A DNA stretch of 64,000 bases from contig NZ_LIVT01000005.1 of the NCBI RefSeq assembly GCF_001905905.1, positions 1 through 64,000 of the forward strand, written 5' to 3'. The notes below the pieces were generated by a model. It made no database searches. It was given only the letters and a program-made list of their open reading frames with translations, and was not told where the DNA came from. Shown in pieces: positions 52,369-61,391 of the stretch; positions within the stretch are counted from its first letter, which is position 1; every line of letters starts with the position of its first letter. The stretch is from Streptomyces sp. CB02366. Lineage in GTDB: Bacteria; Actinomycetota; Actinomycetes; Streptomycetales; Streptomycetaceae. The position numbers and the translations under genes are program-made.

Positions 52369-53247
52369 ATGCCCCCGCAGACCGTCCCGCCGCCCTCCTC
52401 CCCGTCGCCGGCCGTTCCCCGGCCGCCGGCCGAGGACGAGCCCGCAGCCCTGCCGCGTATCGTCCCGGTACGCAGGACGGGCCGTCGGGCGGCGGCCGTC
52501 GTCGTCCTCGTCCTGCTCGCCCTCGTCCTGAACTCGGTCGTCCGCAACGACGCCTTCCAGTGGGACGTCGTGTTCTCCTACTTCGCCACCGTGCCCGTCC
52601 TGCGCGGACTGTGGCTCACGCTCTGGCTCACCGCCGTGGTCATGGTGCTCGGCTTCGCGCTGGGCGCCCTCCTCGCCGTGCTGCGGCTGTCTGGCAACCC
52701 GGTTCTCCAGGCGGTCAGTTGGGGTTACATCTGGCTGTTCCGGTCCACGCCGATCCTGGTCCAGCTGCTGTTCTGGTTCAACATCGGCGCCCTGTACCCG
52801 CAGATCCTCGGCGTCTCCACGGTCAGCCTCCTGGGCCCGGTCGCCGTCGCCGTCGTCGGGCTGACCCTGCACGAGGCCGCGTACGCCGCCGAGGTGGTGC
52901 GCGGCGGCATCCTCTCCGTCGAGCGCGGGCAGGTGGAGGCCGCCCAGTCCCTCGGCCTCGGCCCCTGGCGGCGGTTCCGGCGCATCGTGCTGCCGCAGGC
53001 GATGCGCTCCATCGTCCCCCCGGCCGGGAACATGCTGATCGGCACGCTCAAGGGCACCTCCATCGTCAGCGTCATCGCCGTGCAGGACCTGCTCTACTCC
53101 GTGCAGCTCGTCTACCACCGCACCTACCAGGTCATCCCGCTGCTCCTCGTCGCCACCCTCTGGTACGCGGCCGTCACCACGGTGCTGAGCATCGGCCAGC
53201 GCTACGTCGAGCGGTACTACGCCCGTGGCACGGCGGGTGCGCGATGA
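52369..53247 (+). CDS. Amino-acid ABC transporter permease 1
   Basis: The 292-residue protein has about five membrane helices and the HisM-type EAA loop (EAAQSLGLGPWRRFRRIVLPQAMR) with the GxxxxxxxxxLP signature, plus ALHEAAYAAEVVRGGI. Its N-terminal 40 residues are disordered and Pro-rich. It is closely related to the permease at 55159-56088; the two likely form a heterodimer. GGAG precedes the ATG. The stop overlaps the FAD-protein gene by 4 bp. Confidence 0.9.
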   Translation: MPPQTVPPPSSPSPAVPRPPAEDEPAALPRIVPVRRTGRRAAAVVVLVLLALVLNSVVRNDAFQWDVVFSYFATVPVLRGLWLTLWLTAVVMVLGFALGALLAVLRLSGNPVLQAVSWGYIWLFRSTPILVQLLFWFNIGALYPQILGVSTVSLLGPVAVAVVGLTLHEAAYAAEVVRGGILSVERGQVEAAQSLGLGPWRRFRRIVLPQAMRSIVPPAGNMLIGTLKGTSIVSVIAVQDLLYSVQLVYHRTYQVIPLLLVATLWYAAVTTVLSIGQRYVERYYARGTAGAR

Positions 53248-55085
53248 GCGCCGCACCCGCCGTCGTGGTGATCGGCGGAGGGCCGCGCGGCACCGGCGTC
53301 ATCGAGCGCATCGCCGCCAGCGCCGGTGAGCTGTACGGCGACGCGCCTCTCGACATCCATCTCGTGGACCCCTACCCGCCGGGCGGCGGCCGGATCTGGC
53401 GCCCCGACCAGTCGCCGCTGCTGTGGATGAACTCCATGGCCGAGGACGTCACCATGTTCACCGACGAGACGGTGGAGCCGGCCGGCCCCGTCGTGCCGGG
53501 ACCGGCCCTGGACGCCTGGGCCGACGACGTCCGCGCGGGGCGCGTCACCCCGGACGCGGACCCCGCCGTGCTCGCCGAGATACACGCCCTCACCGGGACC
53601 GACTTCCCCACCCGGCGGCTCCAGAGCGCCTACCTGCGCTGGACCTACCGGCGCGCCCTGGCCGCCCTGCCGCCCGGCATCACCGTGCACGAGCACCGCA
53701 CCACCGCCCTCGCCGTCAGCGGTCCGCGCGGCGCCCGCCAGCACGTCCGGCTCCAGGGCCGCGCCGAACCGCTCCTGGCCGACCTCGTCGTCCTGACCGT
53801 GGGCCACCTCGACGCCGAGCGGGAACCGGAGCACGCCCGGCTGGGCGACTTCGCCCGGCGGCACGGCCTGGTGCACCTGCCGCCCGACTTCACCGCCGAC
53901 AGCGACCTCGACGCCCTGCGCCCCGGCGAACCGGTCATCGTCCGGGGCTTCGGGCTGGCCTTCATCGACCTGATGGTCCTGCTCACCGAGGGGCGCGGCG
54001 GCCGCCACGAGGGCGGGGTCTACGTGCCCTCGGGCCGCGAGCCGGTCCTGTACGTCGGATCGCGGCGCGGGGTTCCCTACCACGCGAAGATCGGTTACTC
54101 CTGGACCGGCGAACGCCCGCCCCTGCCGAGGTTCCTGGGGCCCGAATGGGCCGAGAAGGTGCTGCGCGGGAAGAGGCCGGTCGACTTCCGGAGCGACGTC
54201 TGGCCGGTCGTCGTGAAGGAGCTGGGCCACGCCCACTACCACCGGCTGTTCACCTCCCGCCCCGAACGCACCGCCCTGGACCACGCGGTCTTCGCCGAGA
54301 AGTACGCCGCCGCCGATCCCGGCAGCCCCGAGCTGGCCGGCCTCATCGCCGAGGCCGTGCCCGACCCCGCGGACCGGCTCGACCTCGACGCGCTCGACCG
54401 GCCGCTCGACGGAGTACGCCACGGTTCGCCCGACGCCCTCCAGGAAGCCCTGCGCGCGTACATCACGGACGACCTGGCCCGTCGACACGACCCGGAGCAC
54501 AGCGAGGACCTCGCCGTCTTCCTCGGGCTGCTCTCCGCCTACGCCCAGCTCGTCCGGCTCGGTGACACCGACCCCCGGTGGCACGGGTTCTTCAGCCATC
54601 TGGCCTCCGGCCCGCCCGGCCCCCGCCTCCGGCAGCTCCTGGCCCTCTCGCGGGCCGGCGTCGTCCGCTTCCTCGGCGCGGGGCTCACCGTGGAGACCGA
54701 CGAGGAGCGGGGCCTCTTCCGGGCCCGGAGCACCACCGTCCCCGGCGCGTCCACCGAGGCCCGCGCGCTGGTCGAGGCCCGGCTGCCCGACCCCTCGCTC
54801 CGGCACACCGCCAGCCCCCTGCTGCGCGCCCTGCGCGACGACGGGGCCGCGATCACCGACACCGGGCTGCTCTCCGTGGACCCGGCCGACAGCCGGGTGC
54901 TGGACCGGGAGGGCCGCCCGCATCCGCGCCGTTTCGCGCTGGGCCCGTTCACCACCGCCCGCGCCAGCGGCGCGTTCACCCGGCCCCGCACCGGCGGCCC
55001 CGCCTTCCGGCAGAACGACGCCGCCGCGCGCGCCGTGCTCACGTTCCTGCGCGACCTCTCCTGTCGCGCCGACCGCGCCTCCTGA
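53244..55085 (+). CDS. FAD/NAD(P)-binding protein (NAD_binding_9-like)
   Basis: The 613-residue protein begins APAVVVIGGGPRGTGVIERI, a dinucleotide-binding motif near the N-terminus with the HLVDPYPPGGGRIW continuation. Further motifs are VVLTVGHLDAEREPEH (mid) and VIVRGFGLAFIDLMVLLTEGRGG. The pattern is that of the FAD-NAD(P) binding family known from flavin-dependent N- or S-oxygenases. Its ATG overlaps the permease stop, so it belongs to the cluster. A reductase or oxygenase role in organosulfur use is inferred; it may also feed reduced flavin to the monooxygenases. Confidence 0.8.
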   Translation: MSAAPAVVVIGGGPRGTGVIERIAASAGELYGDAPLDIHLVDPYPPGGGRIWRPDQSPLLWMNSMAEDVTMFTDETVEPAGPVVPGPALDAWADDVRAGRVTPDADPAVLAEIHALTGTDFPTRRLQSAYLRWTYRRALAALPPGITVHEHRTTALAVSGPRGARQHVRLQGRAEPLLADLVVLTVGHLDAEREPEHARLGDFARRHGLVHLPPDFTADSDLDALRPGEPVIVRGFGLAFIDLMVLLTEGRGGRHEGGVYVPSGREPVLYVGSRRGVPYHAKIGYSWTGERPPLPRFLGPEWAEKVLRGKRPVDFRSDVWPVVVKELGHAHYHRLFTSRPERTALDHAVFAEKYAAADPGSPELAGLIAEAVPDPADRLDLDALDRPLDGVRHGSPDALQEALRAYITDDLARRHDPEHSEDLAVFLGLLSAYAQLVRLGDTDPRWHGFFSHLASGPPGPRLRQLLALSRAGVVRFLGAGLTVETDEERGLFRARSTTVPGASTEARALVEARLPDPSLRHTASPLLRALRDDGAAITDTGLLSVDPADSRVLDREGRPHPRRFALGPFTTARASGAFTRPRTGGPAFRQNDAAARAVLTFLRDLSCRADRAS

Positions 55086-55158
55086 CCGGCCCGGCCGGCC
55101 CTCTCCCGTACCGCCCCCTTCCGTACAGCCACCGCTTCCGCGCCCGAGGACTCCCTTC

Positions 55159-56088
55159 ATGTCGCTGACCAGCGATCCACCCATCGGCCCACCCGTCGAC
55201 CCGCCCGCCGAACCGCCCATCGGGCCGCCTACCGCGAAGGCGGACGGGCCCGGCGCCGACCACGAGGCGCTCACCGTCGTCCCCGTCCGCCACCCGTGGC
55301 GCTGGGCCGCCATCGCCGCCACCGCCGTCCTGCTGGCCCAGTTCCTCAACGGGCTGATCACGAACCCCGGTTGGGAGTGGGGCGTCTTCGCCCGGTTCTT
55401 CACCGCGCCGACCATTCTCCAGGCCGTCTGGCTCACCCTCCAGCTCACCCTCTACGGAACGGCGATCGGCTTCGCTCTCGGCGTCGTCCTGGCCTTCGCC
55501 CGGCTCTCGGCGAGCAGGTTCCTGCGGACGGCCGCGTACGGCTACATCTGGGCGTTCCGCTCGATCCCGCTCATCGTGCAACTGCTGTTCTGGTTCAACC
55601 TTGCTTATCTCTACGAGGAGTTGACGTTCGGTATCCCGTTCGGGCCGGGCTTCTTCGCCTTCGACACGATGAACCTCGTCGGCGCGACCAGCGCGGCCGT
55701 CCTCGGACTCGCCCTGCACCAGGCGGCGTACGCGGCGGAGATCGTGCGCGGCGGCGTACTGGCCGTGGACCACGGCCAGCTGGAGGCGGCGGCCGCCCTC
55801 GGCATCCCCCGGCTCCGGCAGCTGCGGCGGATCGTCCTCCCGCAGGCCATGCGCTCCATCCTGCCCAACGCCGCCAACGAGATCATCTCGCTGTTCAAGG
55901 GCACCTCGATCGTCTCCGTCATGGCGATCGGCGAACTCTTCTACCAGGTACAGGTGGTCTACGGCCGCAACGGCCGGGTGGTTCCCCTGCTGATGGTCGC
56001 CACCGTCTGGTACGTCCTGCTCACCACCGCGCTCTCCGTCCTCCAGCACTACGTCGAACGCCACTACGCAAAGGGGGCCGTGCGATGA
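55159..56088 (+). CDS. Amino-acid ABC transporter permease 2
   Basis: The 309-residue protein has a Pro/Gly-rich N-terminal 40 residues, five membrane helices and the EAA loop (EAAAALGIPRLRQLRRIVLPQAMR), with IFKGTSIVSVMAIGELFYQ-type sequence. It is paralogous to the permease at 52369-53247. GAGGA precedes the ATG. The stop overlaps the ATPase gene by 4 bp. Confidence 0.9.
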   Translation: MSLTSDPPIGPPVDPPAEPPIGPPTAKADGPGADHEALTVVPVRHPWRWAAIAATAVLLAQFLNGLITNPGWEWGVFARFFTAPTILQAVWLTLQLTLYGTAIGFALGVVLAFARLSASRFLRTAAYGYIWAFRSIPLIVQLLFWFNLAYLYEELTFGIPFGPGFFAFDTMNLVGATSAAVLGLALHQAAYAAEIVRGGVLAVDHGQLEAAAALGIPRLRQLRRIVLPQAMRSILPNAANEIISLFKGTSIVSVMAIGELFYQVQVVYGRNGRVVPLLMVATVWYVLLTTALSVLQHYVERHYAKGAVR

Positions 56089-56858
56089 GCGCACCCGGCG
56101 ACGCCATGGTCGACATCCGCTCCGTGCACAAGAAGTTCGGTTCCCTGGAGGTGCTGCGCGGGGTCGACCTGACAGTCCGTCCCGGCGAGGTGGCCGTCGT
56201 CATCGGCCCCTCCGGATCCGGCAAGTCCACCCTGCTGCGCACCATCAACCACCTGGAGAAGGCCGACCGGGGCTGGATCAGCGTGGACGGCTCCCCGGTC
56301 GGCTACCGCAGGGAGGGGAACAAGCTCTACGAGCTGCGCGAACGCGAGGTGCTGCGCCGGCGCACGAAGATCGGGTTCGTCTTCCAGAACTTCCATCTCT
56401 TCCCGCACCTCACCGTCCTGGAGAACATCGTCGAGGCGCCGGTCTCGGCGCTGCGCCGCCCCCGCAAGGAAGCCGTCGCGGCAGCGGAGGAGCTGCTGGA
56501 GCGGGTCGGCCTCCTGGACAAGGCGGCGGCCTACCCCGGCCGGCTCTCCGGCGGCCAGCAGCAGCGCGTCGCCATCGCCCGCGCCCTGGCCCTGGAACCC
56601 CGGCTGCTGCTCTTCGACGAGCCGACGTCCGCCCTCGACCCCGAACTCGTCGGGGAGGTACTCGACGTCATCAAGGACCTCGCCCGCAGCGGCACCACGA
56701 TGATCGTCGTCACCCACGAGATCGGCTTCGCCCGCGAGGTCGCCGACACCGTCGTCTTCATGGACGAGGGCCGCATCGTCGAACAGGGCCCGCCCGCCGC
56801 CGTCCTCGACCACCCCGTCCAGGAACGCACCCGCGCCTTCCTCTCCAAGGTCCTCTGA
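56085..56858 (+). CDS. Amino-acid ABC transporter ATP-binding protein
   Basis: The 257-residue ATPase has Walker A GPSGSGKSTLL, signature LSGGQQQRVAI, Walker B LLLFDEPTSALDPELVGEV and the switch His in VVTHEIGFA. It is of the HisP/GlnQ group that energises polar amino-acid importers. ATG overlaps the permease stop. It is the only ATPase gene in the cluster, so it must serve both permeases. Confidence 0.93.
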   Translation: MSAPGDAMVDIRSVHKKFGSLEVLRGVDLTVRPGEVAVVIGPSGSGKSTLLRTINHLEKADRGWISVDGSPVGYRREGNKLYELREREVLRRRTKIGFVFQNFHLFPHLTVLENIVEAPVSALRRPRKEAVAAAEELLERVGLLDKAAAYPGRLSGGQQQRVAIARALALEPRLLLFDEPTSALDPELVGEVLDVIKDLARSGTTMIVVTHEIGFAREVADTVVFMDEGRIVEQGPPAAVLDHPVQERTRAFLSKVL

Positions 56859-56886
56859 ACCGCTTCTCGCCCCAAGGAGTCCGTAC

Positions 56887-57861
56887 GTGTCCGTCCGCCG
56901 CGGCACCACCCTCGCCCTCGCCGTGCTCACCGCCACCGGTCTGCTCGCCGCCTGCGGCGCCTCCGACCCCGCCACCGACCCGGCCGCCCCCGAGGGCCGC
57001 CGGGACACCGGGATCCACATCGGCCCCGACCAGGACCGCATCAGGGGCGAGAAGGCGGCTGCCGCCGCCGCTCTCGTCCCCGAGGCGGTCCGCGAGCGCG
57101 GCACGCTGCGCATCGGATCCAGCGCCGACGCCTCGCCGCCGCTCGCCTTCTACGCCACCGACGACAAGACCCGGATCGGCTCCGAGATCGACATCGCCAC
57201 CCTCGTCGCCGACACCCTCGGTCTGGAACCGGAGTTCGAGCAGGTCTCCTGGGAGAACCTCTTCGTCGGTCTGGACAGCTCCAAGTTCGACGCCGTCCTG
57301 TCCAACGTGACGGTGACCGAGGAGCGCAAGGAGAAGTACGACTTCGCCACCTACCGGCTCGACAACATCGCCTTCGAGGCGGAGAAGGGCTCCGGCTGGA
57401 AGGTGAAGGGCCCCGCCGACGTCGCGGGTAAGACCATCTCGGTCTCCTCCGGGACCAACCAGGAGAAGATCCTCGTCGAGTGGAGCGAGGAGAACGCCAG
57501 GGCCGGGCGCGAGCCGGTGGACATCAAGTACTTCCAGAAGGAGACCGACTACTACCTGGCCCTCCGGTCCGGCCGCGTCGACGCCCACCTCGGCCCCACC
57601 CCCAACGCCGCCTACCACGTCGCCACGGCGGGCCAGTCCGAGATCGTCGGGCAGCTCTCCGGGGCCGGCGGGGACCTCCAGGGGAAGATCGCCGCCACCA
57701 CCAAGAAGGACAGCGGCCTGGTGGAGGCGTACGCCGCCGCGATCGACCACATCATCCGGAACGGCTCGTACGGCGAGGTCCTCAAGCGCTGGGGGCTGAG
57801 CGGCGAGGCCGTGGAGAAGTCGGAGATCAACCCGCCCGGCCTGCCGAAACCCACGAGCTGA
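56887..57861 (+). CDS. ABC transporter solute-binding lipoprotein 2 (amino-acid type)
   Basis: The 324-residue protein has a lipoprotein signal peptide (LTATGLLAACGAS, Cys near 24), then the family 3 binding fold: VRERGTLRIGSSADASPPLA, IGSEIDIATLVADTLGLE, FDAVLSNVTVTEERKEKYDF. It differs clearly from the binding protein at 50873, so the system probably recognises two related ligands. GGAG precedes the GTG start. It ends the transporter part of the operon. Confidence 0.9.
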   Translation: MSVRRGTTLALAVLTATGLLAACGASDPATDPAAPEGRRDTGIHIGPDQDRIRGEKAAAAAALVPEAVRERGTLRIGSSADASPPLAFYATDDKTRIGSEIDIATLVADTLGLEPEFEQVSWENLFVGLDSSKFDAVLSNVTVTEERKEKYDFATYRLDNIAFEAEKGSGWKVKGPADVAGKTISVSSGTNQEKILVEWSEENARAGREPVDIKYFQKETDYYLALRSGRVDAHLGPTPNAAYHVATAGQSEIVGQLSGAGGDLQGKIAATTKKDSGLVEAYAAAIDHIIRNGSYGEVLKRWGLSGEAVEKSEINPPGLPKPTS

Positions 57862-57963
57862 CGCCGGCGCCGCGGGCCCGTCGTCGCGACCGCGCCCCGT
57901 CCGGCCCGGCCACGACGACGCCCCGGCGAGCCCCCGTCCGTCCGCCGACCCGAGAGGTACCGC

Positions 57964-59040
57964 ATGCCCGCCCCCGCCCCCCTCCACCTCGCCGCCGAGA
58001 TCGGCGGCCCGCCGCACTACGACGCCGGGCACTACCTCCGGCTGGCCGAGCTGGCCGAGGACGGCGCGCTCGACTACGTCACCCTGGGCGACTCGTTCGC
58101 CCGGCCCGGCCTCGACGCGCTCGCCGTCCTCGCCCGCGTCGCCCCCCGCACCGACCGGATCGGCCTCGTCCCGACCGTCACCACCACCCACACCGAGCCC
58201 TTCCACGTCTCCTCGGCCGTCGCCACCCTCGACTGGGTGAGCCGGGGCCGGGCGGGCTGGCAGGCCGACGTCTCCACCACCGAGGCCGAGGCCCGGCTGT
58301 TCGGCAGGCGCCCCGCCGCGCCCCCCGCCGAGCTGTGGCGGGAGGCCGGCGAGGTGGCCGACGTCTCCGGGCGGCTCTGGGACAGCTGGGAGGACGACGC
58401 CGAGATCAGGGACACCGCCACCGGCCGCTTCATCGACCGGGACAAGCTCCACTACGTCGACTTCACCGGCTCCGCCTTCACCGTCAAGGGCCCCGCGATC
58501 GTGCCGCGTCCGCCGCAGGGCCGGCCCGTCACCGTCCTCGACGCCACCACCGCCCCGGCCCGCGAGGCGGCCGCCCGGCACGCCGACGTCGTCCACATCC
58601 GGGCCACCACCCCCGAGCAGGCGGCCGCCGTCCGCGACGAGGTGCGCGCCGGGGCCGCCGCCCACGGGCGCGACCCGGAAGCCCTGCGGGTCCTGGTCGC
58701 GCTCACCGTCGACCTCGGCGACGTGGAGACCGCGCCGGAGCCGGGGCTGGAGGCCGGGCCGCGGCTCGCCGGGCGCGGCACCTACTTCCGGGGCGGGCCC
58801 GTCGACCTCGCCGACCTCATCGCCCGGTGGCACGGCTCCGGCGCGGCCGACGGCTTCCACCTCACCCCCATCACCCCCGAACGCGACCTCGAAAGGATCG
58901 TCAACGGCACCGTGGCCCTCCTCCAGCACCGCAGTCTCTTCCGCACCTTCCATCCCGGCGGCACCCTGCGGGAACACCTGGGGCTCCCACGCCCCGTCGG
59001 CCGGTACTCCACCGCCCGGACCGCCGCGAAGGGGGCCTGA
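57964..59040 (+). CDS. LLM-class flavin-dependent oxidoreductase 1
   Basis: The 358-residue protein has the luciferase-like TIM-barrel features: a short N-terminal AEIGGPPHYDAGHYLRLAEL, DYVTLGDSFARP, TPRTDRIGLVPTVTTTHTEPF-type FMN site, and TLDWVSRGRAGWQADVSTTE. It is of the NtaA/SnaA-related family that uses FMNH2 supplied by a partner reductase. GAGAGG is upstream of the ATG. It is the first of two adjacent monooxygenases, 2 bp before the second, comparable to YtmO in B. subtilis. Confidence 0.87.
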   Translation: MPAPAPLHLAAEIGGPPHYDAGHYLRLAELAEDGALDYVTLGDSFARPGLDALAVLARVAPRTDRIGLVPTVTTTHTEPFHVSSAVATLDWVSRGRAGWQADVSTTEAEARLFGRRPAAPPAELWREAGEVADVSGRLWDSWEDDAEIRDTATGRFIDRDKLHYVDFTGSAFTVKGPAIVPRPPQGRPVTVLDATTAPAREAAARHADVVHIRATTPEQAAAVRDEVRAGAAAHGRDPEALRVLVALTVDLGDVETAPEPGLEAGPRLAGRGTYFRGGPVDLADLIARWHGSGAADGFHLTPITPERDLERIVNGTVALLQHRSLFRTFHPGGTLREHLGLPRPVGRYSTARTAAKGA

Positions 59041-59042
59041 CC

Positions 59043-60335
59043 GTGCCGCGCCCGATGCACCTCGCCGCCCATTTCCCCGGCGTCAACAACACCACCGTGT
59101 GGGCCGATCCCCGTTCCGGCAGCCAGATCGACTTCTCCTCCTTCGAGCACCTGGCCCGGACCGCGGAGCGCGGGAAGTTCGACTTCTTCTTCCTCGCCGA
59201 AGGGCTGCGGCTGCGCGAGCACAACGGCCGCATCCACGACCTGGACGTGGTCGGCCGGCCCGAGTCGCTGACCGTGCTCAACGCGCTGGCCGCCGTCACC
59301 GAACGGCTCGGCCTCGCGGCCACCGTCAACGCCACCTTCAACGAGCCCTACGAACTGGCCCGCCGGCTCGCCACCCTCGACCACCTCAGCGCGGGCCGTG
59401 CCGCCTGGAACGTGGTGACCTCCTTCGACGCCTTCACCGGCGAGAACTTCCGCCGGGGCGGCTACCTCGACCGGGCCGACCGGTACGTACGGGCCGCCGA
59501 GTTCGTCGCCACCGCCCGCGAGCTGTGGGACTCCTGGACGCCCGACGGCGTCTCGCGGCCGTTCGCCCACGAGGGGCCGCAGTTCACGATCTCCGGCGAG
59601 TTCACCGTCCCGCGCTCGCCGCAGGGGCATCCGGTGGTCATCCAGGCCGGGGACTCCGACGAGGGCCGGGAGTTCGCCGCGTCCGCCGCCGACGTCGTCT
59701 TCACCCGGCACGGCACCCTGGAGGCGGGCCGTGCCTTCTACGCCGACGTCAAGGCCCGGCTCGCCGCGTACGGCAGGCAGCCCGACGACCTCAGGATCAT
59801 GCCCGGCGTCACCGTGGTGACCGGCGACACCGACGCCGAGGCCCAGGAGCTGGCGTACGAGATCCGCCGGCAGCAGGTCTCCCCGCAGAACGCGATCCTC
59901 GCCGCCGAACAGGTCTGGGGCGCCGACCTCTCCGCGTACGACCCCGAGGGCCCGCTCCCGGACTTCGACCCGGTCCCCGACTCCGGGATCACCCAGGGCC
60001 GGGTCCGGCACGGCGACCCCCTCGCGACCGCCGCCCGCTGGCGCGCGCTCGCCGAGGCCAAGGGGCTCTCGCTGCGGGGGACCGTCATCGAGACGACCAC
60101 CCGGCAGTCGTTCATCGGCTCGCCCGCCACCGTCGCGGCCGAGCTGACCGCGTTCGTCGACGGACGGGCCGCCGACGGCTTCATCCTCGTCCCCCACCTC
60201 ACCCCCGGCGGCCTGGACGACTTCGTCGACCGGGTCGTCCCGATCCTCCAGGAGAGCGGGGCCTTCCGCTCCGCCTACACCGGCTCCACGCTGCGATCGC
60301 ACCTCGGCCTCCCGGAGCCGGTGTGGAAAGGTTGA
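59043..60335 (+). CDS. NtaA/SnaA/DszA family FMN-dependent monooxygenase
   Basis: The 430-residue protein shows the family marks: HFPGVNNTTVWADPRSGSQI, FDFFFLAEGLRLREH, TLDHLSAGRAAWNVVTS, FTGENFRRGGYLDR and SFIGSPATVAAELTAFVDG. Relatives (NtaA, SnaA, DszA, YtnJ) oxidise nitrilotriacetate, pristinamycin precursors or sulfur compounds with FMNH2. GTG follows 2 bp after the first monooxygenase gene. In B. subtilis, YtnJ oxidises N-acetyl-S-methylcysteine; an analogous S-dealkylation here is inferred. Confidence 0.9.
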   Translation: MPRPMHLAAHFPGVNNTTVWADPRSGSQIDFSSFEHLARTAERGKFDFFFLAEGLRLREHNGRIHDLDVVGRPESLTVLNALAAVTERLGLAATVNATFNEPYELARRLATLDHLSAGRAAWNVVTSFDAFTGENFRRGGYLDRADRYVRAAEFVATARELWDSWTPDGVSRPFAHEGPQFTISGEFTVPRSPQGHPVVIQAGDSDEGREFAASAADVVFTRHGTLEAGRAFYADVKARLAAYGRQPDDLRIMPGVTVVTGDTDAEAQELAYEIRRQQVSPQNAILAAEQVWGADLSAYDPEGPLPDFDPVPDSGITQGRVRHGDPLATAARWRALAEAKGLSLRGTVIETTTRQSFIGSPATVAAELTAFVDGRAADGFILVPHLTPGGLDDFVDRVVPILQESGAFRSAYTGSTLRSHLGLPEPVWKG

Positions 60336-60339
60336 CCGC

Positions 60340-61161
60340 ATGAGCACGGACGCACAGCAGCAGGAGCAGGGCGGCGGACCGGACGCCGCGCAGGACTGGC
60401 AGCGGTGGCACGAGGAGCGGATCGCCGCCGTCGCGGCCCCCTACGGCCCGCTCTCCCTGACCGGAACCCACTGGCTCGCCGACCACCCGGAAGGGCGAAT
60501 TCCGGCCGTCCCGGGGCGGTGGCGCGAGGACGGCGACGAGGTGGTCCTCACGGCCACCGCCGAGGACGCCGTCACCGTCGACGGCAAGCCGCTGACCGGC
60601 GAGATCCGCCTCGGCGCGGACCGCGGGCCGGCCGACGACTCCCGGGTGGCGAGCGGGGGGCGGCGGCTGGTGGTGATCCGCCGCGAAGGGCTGTGGGCGG
60701 TACGGGACTTCGACCCGTCGTCCCCCGCGCGGCGCGCCTTCTCGACCATCGAGGCCACCCCGTACGACCCCCGCTGGGTGCTGCCGGGGACCTTCCGCCC
60801 CTACGGCGGCGACCGGACCGTACGGGTGGCCAACGCGGACGGGGTCGAGCGCGGTCTCGGCCTCGGCGGCGAGATCGCCTTCACGGTGGACGGCGAGGAG
60901 TGCACGCTGCGGGTCGCGGTCGAACCGGACGGGTCGCTGTGGGCGGTCTTCGCCGACGCGACCAGCGGGAACGGTAGCTACCGCTTCCGCTTCCTGCGGC
61001 CCGGCGCGCCCTCCGCCGACGGCCGGGTGACGGTCGACCTCAACCGCGCGCTGCTGCCGCCGTGCGCCTTCGCCGACCACTTCATCTGCCCCTTCCCGCC
61101 CCCCGGCAACACGCTCGCCGTCGCGGTCCCCGCGGGGGAGCGGAACCGCCTCGACGCCTGA
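60340..61161 (+). CDS. DUF1684 domain protein
   Basis: The 273-residue protein has the DUF1684 layout: QDWQRWHEERIAAVAAPYGP at the start, PLSLTGTHWL, and the C-terminal NRALLPPCAFADHFICPFPPPGN where the conserved C and PLPPP-like segments lie. No signal peptide. Start is 4 bp after the monooxygenase stop with GGTTG upstream, so it belongs to the operon. Its role is unknown. It is often beside oxidoreductases in actinobacteria, from memory. Confidence 0.8.
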   Translation: MSTDAQQQEQGGGPDAAQDWQRWHEERIAAVAAPYGPLSLTGTHWLADHPEGRIPAVPGRWREDGDEVVLTATAEDAVTVDGKPLTGEIRLGADRGPADDSRVASGGRRLVVIRREGLWAVRDFDPSSPARRAFSTIEATPYDPRWVLPGTFRPYGGDRTVRVANADGVERGLGLGGEIAFTVDGEECTLRVAVEPDGSLWAVFADATSGNGSYRFRFLRPGAPSADGRVTVDLNRALLPPCAFADHFICPFPPPGNTLAVAVPAGERNRLDA

Positions 61162-61177
61162 TCCGGAAGAAACCCCT

Positions 61178-61211
61178 CCGGCCCCGCGGGCCCCACGGCC
61201 CGCGGGGCCGG
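61178..61211 (+). terminator. Terminator at the end of the organosulfur-type operon
   Basis: A perfect 15-bp stem, CCGGCCCCGCGGGCC with its complement at 61197-61211, and a CCAC loop, 16 bp past the DUF1684 stop. Confidence 0.85.
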
Positions 61212-61229
61212 GTGCGTGAGTGACCGGCG

Positions 61230-61275
61230 TGGCCGAAAGGCATTCTTGCGTCTCCCGTCCGGCCGCCTCGATACT
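61230..61275 (+). promoter_or_regulatory. Candidate sprB promoter with AdpA-like site
   Basis: TTGCGT (61246-61251) and GATACT (61270-61275) are spaced by 18 bp, a fair promoter. TGGCCGAAAG (61230-61239) just upstream is near the AdpA consensus TGGCSNGWWY, with two mismatches. AdpA is known to activate chymotrypsin-type protease genes in S. griseus; direct regulation here is only an inference. Confidence 0.45.
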
Positions 61276-61391
61276 CCGGTCAGCGATTGTCAGGGGCACG
61301 GCAAATCCGGAATCCGGACAGGCCCCCGACTGCGCCTCACGGGCCCACCACCCCACAGGAGGGCCCCCGATTCCCCTCGGAGGAACCCGAC

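Noticed and set aside
50873..61161. A secondary-metabolite gene cluster, suggested by SnaA-like and luciferase-like oxygenases
   Set aside because: There are no NRPS, PKS, terpene or other core biosynthetic genes. The ABC uptake genes and the Cys leader fit nutrient uptake better.
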